64,000 bases of DNA from J027 sp034437655 (GTDB lineage Bacteria; Chloroflexota; Anaerolineae; Aggregatilineales; J027): the NCBI GenBank assembly GCA_034437655.1, contig DAOTTU010000069.1:1-64000 (forward strand). The letters run 5' to 3'. Both the position numbers and the translations under genes were made by a program. The stretch's first letter is position 1; the number at the start of each line of letters is the position of its first letter. Positions 1-8,268 of the stretch are shown in pieces. The notes under the pieces were generated by a model, which saw only the letters and a list, made by a program, of their open reading frames with translations, was not told the DNA's origin and did no database searches.

Positions 1-1
1 T

Positions 2-175
2 CCGTTGCTGCGCCGCGAAGGGCTCTACTACTCACAGTTAGCGACATGGCGCAAAGCTGAAGCCGAGGGTGAGTTGGTCGATAAACCCCGTGGTCCGCAA
101 CCCAATCCGGCGGCGGCTGAGGTCAAACGCCTGCAACAATCAGTGCCAACAAAATGTGATTTTTATTCAACCTGA
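2..175 (+). pseudogene. IS3-type transposase OrfA remnant (5' truncated by window edge)
   Basis: The frame opens at the window edge and reads LLRREGLYYSQLATWRKAEA, followed by a Pro-rich stretch and KRLQQ, then stops. The 'RREGLY-S-L--WR' helix-turn-helix signature is typical of IS3-family OrfA proteins. After residue ~48 the expected coiled coil is lost and the reading turns into unrelated residues before TGA, so the element looks broken about 140 bases into the window. No OrfB (DDE) frame follows. Only the family call is secure. The part left of the window could show whether the rest of the element survives. Confidence 0.6.
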
Positions 176-419
176 AGCGCGGAGATGCGCCATCATTATA
201 TTGCATGAGCTGTACCCTTATTCAATGGATGCGAGTGCTACCTGCTAAGGCTAGCAACAAGAACCGTATCGTGTAAACCTGTCGCGTGCTGTTGTGGCCT
301 GCTTGCTCTCAAAAAAACAATATGGTACCATTTTAACGTCAATATATGTGCGCAAGAATGAGATTTGTATGTAGGCATATGCCATCAGCTCCTCGCACAA
401 GTTATTTTAGGAGACAGTT
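176..419 (+). other. Intergenic stretch between IS remnant and toxin-like gene
   Basis: No reading frame, tRNA or clear promoter is visible here. The last bases before the next gene carry a good ribosome-binding site (AGGAGA at about 409-414, five bases before the ATG). The stretch probably contains the decayed end of the insertion element. Confidence 0.4.
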
Positions 420-1295
420 ATGTATGCGACACAGACACACCGAGTGACACCTTCCGCAGAGCAAATACAGCGTAGAAGCACCACGATTTCCATGCAGCGG
501 AAGTCCACCCCAGGTAGCCGAGTTGCCCAACAACAAGCAATTCTACAGCTTCAGCGTCGGCATGGTAACCAGTTTGTGCAGCGCAAATTGACTGCTGGCA
601 CCGTCCAACGCTGCGGCGCAGGTGGCTGTACTTGTGGTGGCAAATGTGGTAGCGGAAAATCCGAAGACGAGGACCGTAACCAGACGGCTGCAACAACGCC
701 TGTTGTGCAGCGCAGCATGATGGATTGGCTGAAAAAGGGCGCGAACACGGTTGGTAGTGCGATCAGTTCTGCCGCAGAAACCACAGGCAACGCTATTGAA
801 TCTGGTGCTGAATGGGTTGGCGATCAAGTCAGCACAGGAGCTAATTGGGTAAAAGACAAAGCAGAAAATACCGGTGAGTTTTTCGGTGATGTGTTCGGTG
901 GCGCAGAGCGCGAAGGGTGCCAACAAGATCCAAGCTGGCAGTATGAATACGATGGATGCAGTGTTCCACCGATAGTCACGACGGTTATCGGTGCAGCAGA
1001 TAAAGACAATCCTGCCGGTGGTAGCGATACCCAATTTGCCAACCAGGATCGTACTGGTCCGTGCGATAATCATGACCGTTGTTATCAAACATGTGCGTCT
1101 GAAGGTGATGGACGCTCCAATTGTGATGATCAAATGTATCAAGACATGCTGGCCGTCTGTGAAAATTCTTCGGAGGACGAAGAAACTGTCGAGTCCTGCT
1201 TTAACTATGCCAATATCTACTATCGCGGCTTACAAGTGGGCGGTGGCGGCGCTTACAATGAACGTCAGGAAGCAGTTTGCCAGTGCAGCCCATAA
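420..1295 (+). CDS. Phospholipase A2-like protein with contractile-injection-type leader
   Basis: This 291-residue protein has three parts. Residues 1-60 are polar and Gln/Arg rich and contain LQLQRRHGNQFVQRKL (about 42-57). That matches the 'LQR--GN--VQR' leader found on many DUF4157-associated proteins and on cargo of extracellular contractile injection systems. A Cys/Gly knot follows (C65, C70, C72, C76). Residues 100-160 are amphipathic helical repeats. The C-terminal domain has GPCDNHDRCYQTC with H218-D219, then CDDQMYQDMLAVC, which is the calcium/catalytic signature of the prokaryotic phospholipase A2 superfamily with its paired cysteines. There is no Sec signal peptide, so export by a specialised route is likely. 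Start chosen by AGGAGA five bases upstream. No injection-system structural gene lies in the window. The PLA2-fold call is fairly secure; the effector role is inferred. Confidence 0.72.
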   Translation: MYATQTHRVTPSAEQIQRRSTTISMQRKSTPGSRVAQQQAILQLQRRHGNQFVQRKLTAGTVQRCGAGGCTCGGKCGSGKSEDEDRNQTAATTPVVQRSMMDWLKKGANTVGSAISSAAETTGNAIESGAEWVGDQVSTGANWVKDKAENTGEFFGDVFGGAEREGCQQDPSWQYEYDGCSVPPIVTTVIGAADKDNPAGGSDTQFANQDRTGPCDNHDRCYQTCASEGDGRSNCDDQMYQDMLAVCENSSEDEETVESCFNYANIYYRGLQVGGGGAYNERQEAVCQCSP

Positions 1296-1330
1296 CACAT
1301 GCGCAGCATAGCTACAAAGTGCCCTTACGG

Positions 1331-1370
1331 CAAAAAATAGCTGACTGTCCACGCCGAATCAGTCAGCTAT
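1331..1370 (-). terminator. Terminator hairpin for the leftward DIP1984 gene
   Basis: A perfect 11-base-pair inverted repeat (ATAGCTGACTG / CAGTCAGCTAT, 1337-1370) has a 12-base loop. Read on the minus strand it is followed by TTTTTT, as in an intrinsic terminator. It lies between two convergent genes and could also slow the rightward transcript, which has no T-run. Confidence 0.65.
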
Positions 1371-1591
1371 ATTCATCCCCTATCCCTACCCTCGACGCTT
1401 GCCCATTAAGATCAATGCGTGGTTGTTTTCAATGAATCGTACACCGTACACTTGTCACAATCCTGGAACATCACAATAAAGGTTGTGTACTGCTCCTGTA
1501 CACCTGAGGACTCGAACCCCATTCCTTGCGGTTACCAGGAGGTGTGTTGCATTCGCTTCTTGCTGTGCTAGCGTCTACCGACGAGTTGCGA

Positions 1592-2050
1592 TTAATCAAT
1601 CAGGTCGTTCGTCCAGTTGGCCGCCTGAATACGCGCATCAAGTTCGCGTGCTGCTTTGGCGGCTTCGTCAGCACGCCGACGTACCTCGGGAACATCGACC
1701 GTACTCTGGAGCTTGATCTGCGAGCTACCATAACGGTGCTGGTTCGGTGTCGCACTGGCGGCTGCGTTGCTGTAGATGCTTTGCCGCTGTAGATGCATTT
1801 CACGGGTCGCCAGCGCATCGTTCAGCGTCTGGCTATCATCAAGTGTAACAGTATAGTTGGTGCGGTTAATGCGCTGTACCATCTCAGCGAGTTCAGCGGT
1901 GACGATTTCGACCTGTTCCAGCAATTCAGCCGGGTCTTCGGCCGGGCGTTCACCTTCCTGCACAATTGCAACCGCAGTGATGCGGTTACGCAAGTTCTGA
2001 AGCTGCCGAGTGTAGTCAGCACGGATCATCAACGCCTCAGCTAACTTCAT
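1592..2050 (-). CDS. DIP1984 family protein (septicolysin-like)
   Basis: A 152-residue, mostly helical soluble protein. It matches the DIP1984/DUF6847 family along its whole length: an N-terminal MKLAEAL helix, the VQEGERPAEDP loop (about 32-42), the INRTN motif (about 61-65), 'LNDALATRE' and the C-terminal DARIQAANW. The family is often annotated as septicolysin, but no cytolysin activity can be read from the sequence and the biochemical role is unknown. The start is supported by a GGTGA motif about five bases upstream. It is a single-gene unit, divergent from glnS, with the hairpin at 1331-1370 behind it. Confidence 0.85.
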   Translation of the reverse strand: MKLAEALMIRADYTRQLQNLRNRITAVAIVQEGERPAEDPAELLEQVEIVTAELAEMVQRINRTNYTVTLDDSQTLNDALATREMHLQRQSIYSNAAASATPNQHRYGSSQIKLQSTVDVPEVRRRADEAAKAARELDARIQAANWTNDLID

Positions 2051-2130
2051 TGGCTCACCTATGCTTGAACTTTCTTGACCTACAGAAACACTTTAATATA
2101 CTTATTTGAGGTTGTCAAGCATTTTCAAAA

Positions 2131-2160
2131 GGTCATTACAGGTCATTATTATGATATAAT
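2131..2160 (+). promoter_or_regulatory. Putative glnS promoter with tandem GGTCATTA repeat
   Basis: TATAAT at 2155-2160 is preceded by TGA, giving an extended -10. No good -35 lies 17 bases upstream. Instead GGTCATTA occurs twice in tandem (2131-2138 and 2141-2148, ten-base period, one helical turn), which could be an operator half-site pair. A TTGACA on the opposite strand at 2113-2118 may serve the divergent DIP1984 gene. Confidence 0.4.
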
Positions 2161-2245
2161 TTTGAATAGCCCACTTTAAAGTCTGCACTGCATCGACTAT
2201 GCTAGGGCATCATGCGATCTGTAGAGACGAACTGAGAAATATACG

Positions 2246-3931
2246 ATGACCGACAACACGGAAACCAAACCCACTAATTTTATACGCGACATCATCGACC
2301 AAGACCTCGACAATGGGCGCTATGCGGGGCGTGTGCATACCCGCTTTCCACCAGAACCAAACGGCTACCTGCACATTGGGCACGCCAAGTCAATCGTGCT
2401 GAATTTTGGCATTGCGAATGACTACAGCGGCAAAGCTAACTTGCGCTTTGATGACACCAACCCCGCCAGGGAAGAACAAGAATACATCGACGCTATCATA
2501 GCAGATGTACACTGGCTGGGTTATGACTGGGAAGACCGCCTGTTCTTTGCCTCAGACTACTTCGAGCAGCTTTATGATTGGGCGGTAGAACTGATTAAAA
2601 AGGGCAAAGCCTACGTTGATGACCTCAATCAAGAGGAAATCCGCGAGTATCGGGGAACGCTTACAGAACCGGGCAAAGAAAGCCCCTACCGTGACCGCAG
2701 CGTTGAAGAAAGCCTCGACTTATTCGAGCGGATGAAAAATGGCGAATTTGCCGAAGGCGAAAAAGTACTTCGCGCCAAAATTGACATGTCGTCGGGGAAC
2801 TTAAACATGCGCGACCCGGTGATGTATCGCATTCTGAACACGCCGCACCCGCGCACAGGAGACACCTGGCACATCTACCCCATGTATGACTTTGCCCACG
2901 GGCAATCTGACTCACTTGAAAACATTACACACTCGATCTGCACGCTGGAATACGAAGACCATCGCCCCTTATATAACTGGTTCCTTGAAAATCTGGAAAT
3001 TTACCACCCGCAACAGATTGAGTTCGCCCGTCTCAATATGAGCTACACAGTACTCAGCAAGCGGCGTTTGATTCGGTTGGTGCAGGAAGGCTATGTGCGC
3101 GGCTGGGATGACCCACGTATGCCAACAATTTCAGGGATGCGGCGGCGCGGCTATTCCCCGGCAGCGATTCGCAACTTCTGCGATGAAATTGGCGTCACAA
3201 AGAAAGACGGCATTGTCGAGATGGCATTGCTCGAACACCATGTCCGGCAATACTGGAACCAACAGGCGCCGCGTGTAGCAGGTGTCTTGCGGCCCTTGAA
3301 GGTGGTCATCGAGAATTATCCTGAAGAGCAGGTTGAATATCTGGAAGCAATCAATAATCCTGAAGATGAAAGCGCTGGCACCCGTGAAGTACCCTTCTCG
3401 CGCGTTCTCTACATCGAGCAAGACGACTTTATGGAGAACCCACCGAAGAAATTCTACCGTCTGTTCCCCGGTAAAGAAGTCCGTCTGCGCTATGGGTATT
3501 TCATCACCTGTACCAATGTCGTCAAAGATGATGATGGGAATATTCTCGAACTTCGCGCCACATACGACCCCGAAACCAAAGGCGGCTACGCACCCGACGG
3601 CCGCAGGGTCAAAGGCACGTTGCACTGGGTCTCGGCTGCCCATGCGATCCCCGCAGAGGTACGGTTGTACGAAGCACTCTTCACAGAAGCCAATCCAATG
3701 GACGTAGAAGAAGGCGAAGATTTCACGGCGACTATCAATCCCAACTCGCTAGAAGTCATCGAAAATGCCTTCATTGAGCCGAGCGTACAGGATGCAGCAC
3801 CGGGCACAACTTACCAGTTCGAGCGATTGGGCTATTTCACGGTTGATCCAGATACAACGGCGGAAAAGATCGTCTTTAACCGCACCGTGACGTTGAAAGA
3901 TACGTGGTCGAAAATTCAGAAGCGGAAATAA
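2246..3931 (+). CDS. glnS: Glutaminyl-tRNA synthetase
   Basis: GlnRS charges tRNA-Gln directly with glutamine using ATP. This is a class I synthetase of normal length (561 residues). The HIGH signature is in PPEPNGYLHIGHAKS (about residues 36-50). The KMSKS loop appears as VLSKRRL near residue 269, the GlnRS variant. The C-terminal part carries the GlnRS anticodon-binding beta barrels (GTLHWVSAAHA, and the ending around FNRTVTLKDTW). GlnRS is patchily distributed in bacteria, most of which use GluRS plus GatCAB amidation, so an old transfer is likely for the lineage. The ribosome-binding site is weak. Family assignment is secure. Confidence 0.96.
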   Translation: MTDNTETKPTNFIRDIIDQDLDNGRYAGRVHTRFPPEPNGYLHIGHAKSIVLNFGIANDYSGKANLRFDDTNPAREEQEYIDAIIADVHWLGYDWEDRLFFASDYFEQLYDWAVELIKKGKAYVDDLNQEEIREYRGTLTEPGKESPYRDRSVEESLDLFERMKNGEFAEGEKVLRAKIDMSSGNLNMRDPVMYRILNTPHPRTGDTWHIYPMYDFAHGQSDSLENITHSICTLEYEDHRPLYNWFLENLEIYHPQQIEFARLNMSYTVLSKRRLIRLVQEGYVRGWDDPRMPTISGMRRRGYSPAAIRNFCDEIGVTKKDGIVEMALLEHHVRQYWNQQAPRVAGVLRPLKVVIENYPEEQVEYLEAINNPEDESAGTREVPFSRVLYIEQDDFMENPPKKFYRLFPGKEVRLRYGYFITCTNVVKDDDGNILELRATYDPETKGGYAPDGRRVKGTLHWVSAAHAIPAEVRLYEALFTEANPMDVEEGEDFTATINPNSLEVIENAFIEPSVQDAAPGTTYQFERLGYFTVDPDTTAEKIVFNRTVTLKDTWSKIQKRK

Positions 3932-3992
3932 GGCTACAATAGAAGGGGGTGAGCATCTCGCCCTCTCAATTATTTTGTGAGGTGGTACACAC

Positions 3993-4631
3993 ATGAATAA
4001 CCAGCAGGCACAGCTTCCCATTCAGACCAGCGTCGGTGAAATTATCGCACTTGACGTTGCCGAAGAAGTCTTCATGCGCGACTATATGGGAGGAGCTTAT
4101 GAGTGGGTAGCGGGGGTTATATACAAGATGTCACCAGTCACGTCACGCCATGATGCATTGACACGTTATTTTGCGTACCTTTTCGGTGCCTATCTTGATC
4201 TAAAGTCGATTGGGCAGCTACGTAGTTCACCATTTGTCATCCGGACACAACGCTCGTTTCGGTCACCAGACATCATGTACATCGCCAACGATAACCCGCA
4301 CCCACTGACCGACACCGCAATGCAGGGTCCGGCCGACATTGTAATTGAAGTTGTATCACCAGAAAGCAGCAGCCGCGACTATGGCGACAAAATGATTGAA
4401 TACGAAGCGCTGGGTGTCCGTGAATATTGGATCATTGATCCACTACGTCAGCAGGCCACCTTTCACCGCTTGCAAGACAACGGCACCTACAGCCGCACAA
4501 GCCCCGAAGACAACTATACCACTGCCGTTTTACCCAACTTACAGCCAGACATTCCGACACTATGGCAGGAAACCCTACCCGGATTATACGCCGTTGCTGA
4601 TGCAGTACGAGCGATGCTGACCGAAGGATAA
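3993..4631 (+). CDS. Uma2 family endonuclease-like protein
   Basis: A 212-residue protein of the Uma2 (DUF820) family, a PD-(D/E)xK nuclease fold that is often present in many copies in cyanobacteria and Chloroflexota. Visible signatures are 'SPDIMYI', then DIVIEVVSPESSSRDYGDK, then YEALGVREYWIIDP, which hold the conserved acidic and Lys positions of the fold. The substrate is unknown, and the 'restriction endonuclease' labels on the family rest on fold. GAGGTGG lies about seven bases before the ATG. A small protein starts 21 bases downstream, probably co-transcribed. Confidence 0.88.
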   Translation: MNNQQAQLPIQTSVGEIIALDVAEEVFMRDYMGGAYEWVAGVIYKMSPVTSRHDALTRYFAYLFGAYLDLKSIGQLRSSPFVIRTQRSFRSPDIMYIANDNPHPLTDTAMQGPADIVIEVVSPESSSRDYGDKMIEYEALGVREYWIIDPLRQQATFHRLQDNGTYSRTSPEDNYTTAVLPNLQPDIPTLWQETLPGLYAVADAVRAMLTEG

Positions 4632-4652
4632 TGACAGAAAAGAGGATGCGCA

Positions 4653-4916
4653 ATGGCAACACTACAAATCCATGACGAAAACATAATACAACGATTAAGG
4701 AAATTAGCCGTTACACAAAATCAATCCGCGGAATCACTATTGCAACATCTATTGGATCAGTACGAGTTCCGTCAGCAGATGCGGGAAGCAATGGCTGGTA
4801 TGTTTGATGACGACATTCCTGATCTATCGACTATTGACCCGATTTATACTTTCGACCGACGTGATTTTTTAATTTTCCGACCACATCATTGCAACCATCT
4901 AGAACTTATTCCTTGA
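4653..4916 (+). CDS. Small ribbon-helix-helix-like protein downstream of Uma2
   Basis: An 87-residue protein. Residues 1-45 (MATLQIHDENIIQRLRKLAV, then a SAESLLQHLLD helix) resemble the beta-strand plus two helices of ribbon-helix-helix antitoxin-type DNA-binding proteins. The tail contains MREAMAGMFDDDIPDLS, an acidic segment of the kind that blocks a partner in antitoxins, and ends in less orderly residues. GAGGATG precedes the start. Pairing with Uma2 suggests a two-gene regulatory or antitoxin-like unit. That is inference, and the protein could be only an orphan regulator. Confidence 0.55.
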   Translation: MATLQIHDENIIQRLRKLAVTQNQSAESLLQHLLDQYEFRQQMREAMAGMFDDDIPDLSTIDPIYTFDRRDFLIFRPHHCNHLELIP

Positions 4917-4928
4917 AAACACTAGCGT

Positions 4929-5465
4929 CTAGTAACTCGCTGCCCACGACGCGTCGGGTTTCTTCTCCCCTGCTTCGATGCGTACGGTTAAGCGGTTCTC
5001 CATTGGCGGAATAGGGCACGTCCAGCGGTCGTTGTACGCGCAGTAAGGGGCATACGCCAAGTTGAAATCAATGTGAAAGCGGCCTGCCTCAATCGGTTGT
5101 GGGTCCAGATAGCGGCCGGCGCTATAGGTTTCGGTGCCATTCGTCGCATCCATAAACGGCAGAAAGAAGTGTCCGTTCTGCTGACTGTAGTACAGTACCA
5201 ATTCCACCGTTTCATCATCCACCTCAAACTGAAATCGGCCAAACTTCAAATAAGTTTGCACACTGCCTGTAGAGGTTTGCATCTGTACGGTTTCTTTGGT
5301 CGTAAACTCCTCAATTTCGACATCCAGGTCCAGGCCGGGGTGCGGCGGAAAATAGTCCAGCCCGGTAAACTGTTTGCGCTGTTCTGGTGTTAATGGCGAC
5401 TGTGGATGCTGCTTGAAAAAGGTATTCTTCTGCTTGCGGAATGTCTTCAGGTTATTCTGATGCAT
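4929..5465 (-). CDS. DUF1684 domain-containing protein
   Basis: A 178-residue soluble protein that fits DUF1684 throughout: 'FFKQHPQSPLTPEQRKQFTGLDYFPP' in the first 45 residues, LPFMDATNGTETYSAGRYL in the middle, and the FNLAYAPYCAYNDRWTCP signature near the end, closed by 'ENRLTVRIEAGEK'. The family is widespread in bacteria and archaea, with no established reaction. There is no signal peptide. AAGGAG lies about nine bases before the ATG. It converges with the Uma2 pair. Confidence 0.88.
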   Translation of the reverse strand: MHQNNLKTFRKQKNTFFKQHPQSPLTPEQRKQFTGLDYFPPHPGLDLDVEIEEFTTKETVQMQTSTGSVQTYLKFGRFQFEVDDETVELVLYYSQQNGHFFLPFMDATNGTETYSAGRYLDPQPIEAGRFHIDFNLAYAPYCAYNDRWTCPIPPMENRLTVRIEAGEKKPDASWAASY

Positions 5466-5584
5466 AACAGCAGGTCTCCTTAGTTGGCATCACTTTCTAT
5501 ATTTCAGACAACCTTAGAGTACCAAATCTGCGCTACAAACAAAAAAAGCATTAGCTTTTATGCCAACGCTTTGCAGTGATTGTG

Positions 5585-5672
5585 CGGAGAGAGAGGGATT
5601 CGAACCCCCGGTGACTACAAGAGCCACAGCGGTTTTCGAGACCGCCCCAATCGTCCACTCTGGCATCTCTCC
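5585..5672 (-). tRNA. tRNA-Ser(CGA)
   Basis: On the minus strand the sequence folds as a class II tRNA: acceptor GGAGAGA paired with TCTCTCC, the GGTTCGAAT T-loop, and a long variable arm (about GTGGCTCTTGTAGTCAC). The anticodon loop CTCGAAA sits between GCGGT and ACCGC and gives anticodon CGA. G is the discriminator. CCA is not encoded. Ends were placed by the acceptor stem. Confidence 0.93.
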
Positions 5673-5682
5673 AATTGGGTAT

Positions 5683-6144
5683 TTATTTCTGACCTTCTGC
5701 CCGCAGGCGCTTGAAGAAGTCAACAAGCAACGTAGCCGCTTCTTCGCGCATTACACCCTGTGTTACATCTACCCGGTGATTTAGACGCGGGTGGTTGATT
5801 ATATCCATCACACTACCACCAGCCCCGGCCTTAGGGTCTGTGGTGGCGAAAACCAAACGCGGCAAACGTGCCAGCACCATTGCCCCGGCACACATTGCGC
5901 ACGGTTCTAACGTACAATAAAGCGTTACGCCATCAAGTCGCCAATGGCCAACTACACGAGCTGCTGCCCGAATAGCGATCATTTCCGCGTGGGCAGTTGG
6001 GTCCTGGTCAAGTTCGCGCTGGTTGCGTCCTGTTGCGATAACAACGTTGTCACGTATAGCCACAGCGCCAACAGGCACATCTTCATACGCTAGTGCAGCC
6101 CGAGCTTCTTGCAGGGCAAGGTGCATCCAGTGCGAATCGTCCAT
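5683..6144 (-). CDS. tadA: tRNA-specific adenosine deaminase TadA
   Basis: TadA converts A34 to inosine in tRNA-Arg(ACG). The chosen 153-residue form starts at MDDSHWMHLALQEA, where family similarity begins. Two upstream in-frame Mets would add 4 or 13 residues without homology. Zinc and catalytic motifs are complete: TAHAEM (H52, E54) and EPCAMC (C82, C85). The tail VDFFKRLRAEG is the usual TadA end. It lies just downstream of tRNA-Ser on the same strand. A related nucleotide or guanine deaminase is possible, but EPCAMCAGAMVLARLPR and the tail favour TadA. Confidence 0.92.
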   Translation of the reverse strand: MDDSHWMHLALQEARAALAYEDVPVGAVAIRDNVVIATGRNQRELDQDPTAHAEMIAIRAAARVVGHWRLDGVTLYCTLEPCAMCAGAMVLARLPRLVFATTDPKAGAGGSVMDIINHPRLNHRVDVTQGVMREEAATLLVDFFKRLRAEGQK

Positions 6145-6292
6145 GATGTCGCGCATTGTACATGATGACGAAAGGACGGTCAATAATCACATTCAGCGCC
6201 AACTTCGCACAAAATTACATATACAGCCACACTGTGAGGCATCTACAATAAGCGATGGAAAGAAAACAACAAGGAGCAATACTGTTAAAGTG

Positions 6293-8194
6293 ATGACGAC
6301 AGACGAATTGATTACACTTGGAATTCTGGCGTATGCAATCGTGTTTTTTGTCACAGAATGGCTACGAGTAGATGTCGTTGCGCTCTCGGTCGTTGTTCTA
6401 TTGATGCTGACCGAAATCCTGACGACAGACCAGGCGATTGCTGGATTTTCAAGTTCAACAGTCATCACAATCGCAGCGTTGTTTATCGTTGGTGGCGGGG
6501 TATTGCGTACTGACCTGGCTGGCATGATCGGGCGGCGTATTTTGCAAATTGCTGGCACAAGCGAAACTCGTCTGATTGTAACCATTATCATTGCTGTGGC
6601 GCTGCTGTCTGGATTTATGAGTTCAACTGGTACTGTTGCTGTGCTACTACCCGCCATTTTGAGCCTGTCGCGCAGTGCAAAGCTCAGCCCGTCCAAGCTA
6701 TTGATGCCGCTGGCGTTTGGGTCACTGCTTGGCGGCGCAATGACCCTCATTGGCACACCACCAAACATCGTTGTCAGTGAGTTGTTGCAAGAACGCGGGA
6801 TGGATGGTTTCGGATTTTTTGACTTTACGCCACTGGGTATTCTGCTCTTGATCGCAGGTGTGCTTTACATGCTAGTCATCGGCGGACGTCTGCTTCCTGA
6901 CCATCGTGCGCATTCCTCTCAAGCAGACGTGACCAGCCCAACCGAACTGATAGAACTGTATCGTCTACCGGACAACATCTTCCGTGTACGGGTCCAGCAA
7001 CGCTCTCCGCTTGTCGGACAAACCATTGCCGAGAGTGCGCTACGGAGTCGGCATGGTGTTACCATCGTAGAAATTCTACGCCAGCAGCAACCAGCTCCTA
7101 CCGTGCCGATTCCTCCACTGCTCCGCAACGAGACAGGACGCAACAATACTAATGGAAACAACCCAAGACGCGAACCAATTCACATAACGCCTGCAACTGT
7201 GCTAGAAGCAAATGATGTACTTTTGATTCAGGGAGAAGAAGCAGCCATCGGGCAATTGGTTGCTGGCCAGAAACTCGCGCTGCAACAACGGGTGCGCCAT
7301 GGGCTTGAAGCGTCATTGATTTCGGATGAGGTTGGCGTTGCTGAAGTGCTGCTGCCTGCACGGTCAGAATTGGTTGGCCGCACACTGGCAAAGTCAAACT
7401 TCCGCGCCAAATATAATCTTTCTGTGCTAGCACTCAACCGACCCAGTGGTGAACGACATACAACTGATCTAGACACCGTAGCGCTGGGGACAGGGGACAC
7501 CTTACTTGTGCAAGGGCAGTGGAAAAGCATGCTGATGCTGAAGGAACACCCGTCCAATTTTGTGGTGCTGGGGCACCCTGAAGCAATGATGGGCGCACCT
7601 AACCGCGAAAAGGCCCCATTTGCAATGGCGATCCTGGCTCTGATGATCGTCGTCATGGTGTCAGGTGTGGTATCGATTACGCTGGCCAGCCTTGCTGCGG
7701 CGCTGTTGATGGTGCTGACAGGCTGCCTATCCATGGATGATGCCTATATCAGCATTGACTGGAAAAGCGTGGTTTTGATCGCCGGGATGCTACCAATGAG
7801 TACCGCTCTGGAAGAAGTCGGGCTCGTCACCCGTGTGGCAACAGAGCTTACAGACGGGCCTGGGACGCTTTCACCCATCTTCATTCTAGCGGCGTTGTAC
7901 CTTATCACAGCGCTATTTACACAGGTGCTTTCTAACACAGCCACCGCCGTCTTGCTGGCACCGATTGCTTTTGAGGTGGCTGACAAACTTGATGCAGACC
8001 CACGCGCATTTTTAATGGCAATCGCAATGTCGGCGTCAATGGCCTTTGCCTCGCCTGTTGCATCACCCACAAACACACTGGTCATGGGCGCAGGTCAATA
8101 TAGCTTTACAGACTTTGCGAAAGTCGGTGTGCCACTGATTCTCGTCACACTTGTGATTTCGATGATCGCACTACCGCTTCTATTCCCGTTTTAG
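6293..8194 (+). CDS. SLC13-type anion/Na+ symporter with two TrkA-C domains
   Basis: A 633-residue inner-membrane transporter of the divalent anion:Na+ symporter (SLC13/CitT-like) superfamily. The N-terminal half (about residues 1-200) has several hydrophobic spans, SSTGTVAVLLPAI and the MTLIGTPPNIVVSELL re-entrant motif. The C-terminal half (about 445-633) repeats the architecture with 'LSNTATAVLLAPIA' and 'ASPTNTLVMGAG'. Between them are two cytoplasmic RCK_C (TrkA-C) domains (about 230-325 and 340-415), which usually bind a regulatory ligand. The substrate (sulfate, dicarboxylate or other) cannot be told. AAGGAG at 6271-6276 lies 13-16 bases upstream of either GTG 6290 or ATG 6293. A longer frame extends into tadA and was not used. 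Confidence 0.88.
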   Translation: MTTDELITLGILAYAIVFFVTEWLRVDVVALSVVVLLMLTEILTTDQAIAGFSSSTVITIAALFIVGGGVLRTDLAGMIGRRILQIAGTSETRLIVTIIIAVALLSGFMSSTGTVAVLLPAILSLSRSAKLSPSKLLMPLAFGSLLGGAMTLIGTPPNIVVSELLQERGMDGFGFFDFTPLGILLLIAGVLYMLVIGGRLLPDHRAHSSQADVTSPTELIELYRLPDNIFRVRVQQRSPLVGQTIAESALRSRHGVTIVEILRQQQPAPTVPIPPLLRNETGRNNTNGNNPRREPIHITPATVLEANDVLLIQGEEAAIGQLVAGQKLALQQRVRHGLEASLISDEVGVAEVLLPARSELVGRTLAKSNFRAKYNLSVLALNRPSGERHTTDLDTVALGTGDTLLVQGQWKSMLMLKEHPSNFVVLGHPEAMMGAPNREKAPFAMAILALMIVVMVSGVVSITLASLAAALLMVLTGCLSMDDAYISIDWKSVVLIAGMLPMSTALEEVGLVTRVATELTDGPGTLSPIFILAALYLITALFTQVLSNTATAVLLAPIAFEVADKLDADPRAFLMAIAMSASMAFASPVASPTNTLVMGAGQYSFTDFAKVGVPLILVTLVISMIALPLLFPF

Positions 8195-8233
8195 GAACAG
8201 CGGCGTGTGCCTACCGAGCCCTTCTTTAACGAC

Positions 8234-8268
8234 AAAACGCCCAACGAATAGGATTCATCAGGCGTTTT
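8234..8268. terminator. Bidirectional terminator between convergent genes
   Basis: An eight-base-pair repeat AAAACGCC / GGCGTTTT flanks a loop of about 19 bases, with A/T runs on both sides. It lies between the ends of the SLC13 gene and the HNH gene and overlaps the HNH stop codon, as expected of a shared terminator. Confidence 0.6.

Noticed and set aside
543..1142. Leftward frame of 199 codons opposite the PLA2-like gene
   Set aside because: No ribosome-binding site or recognisable domain, and fully antisense to a gene with clear catalytic motifs.
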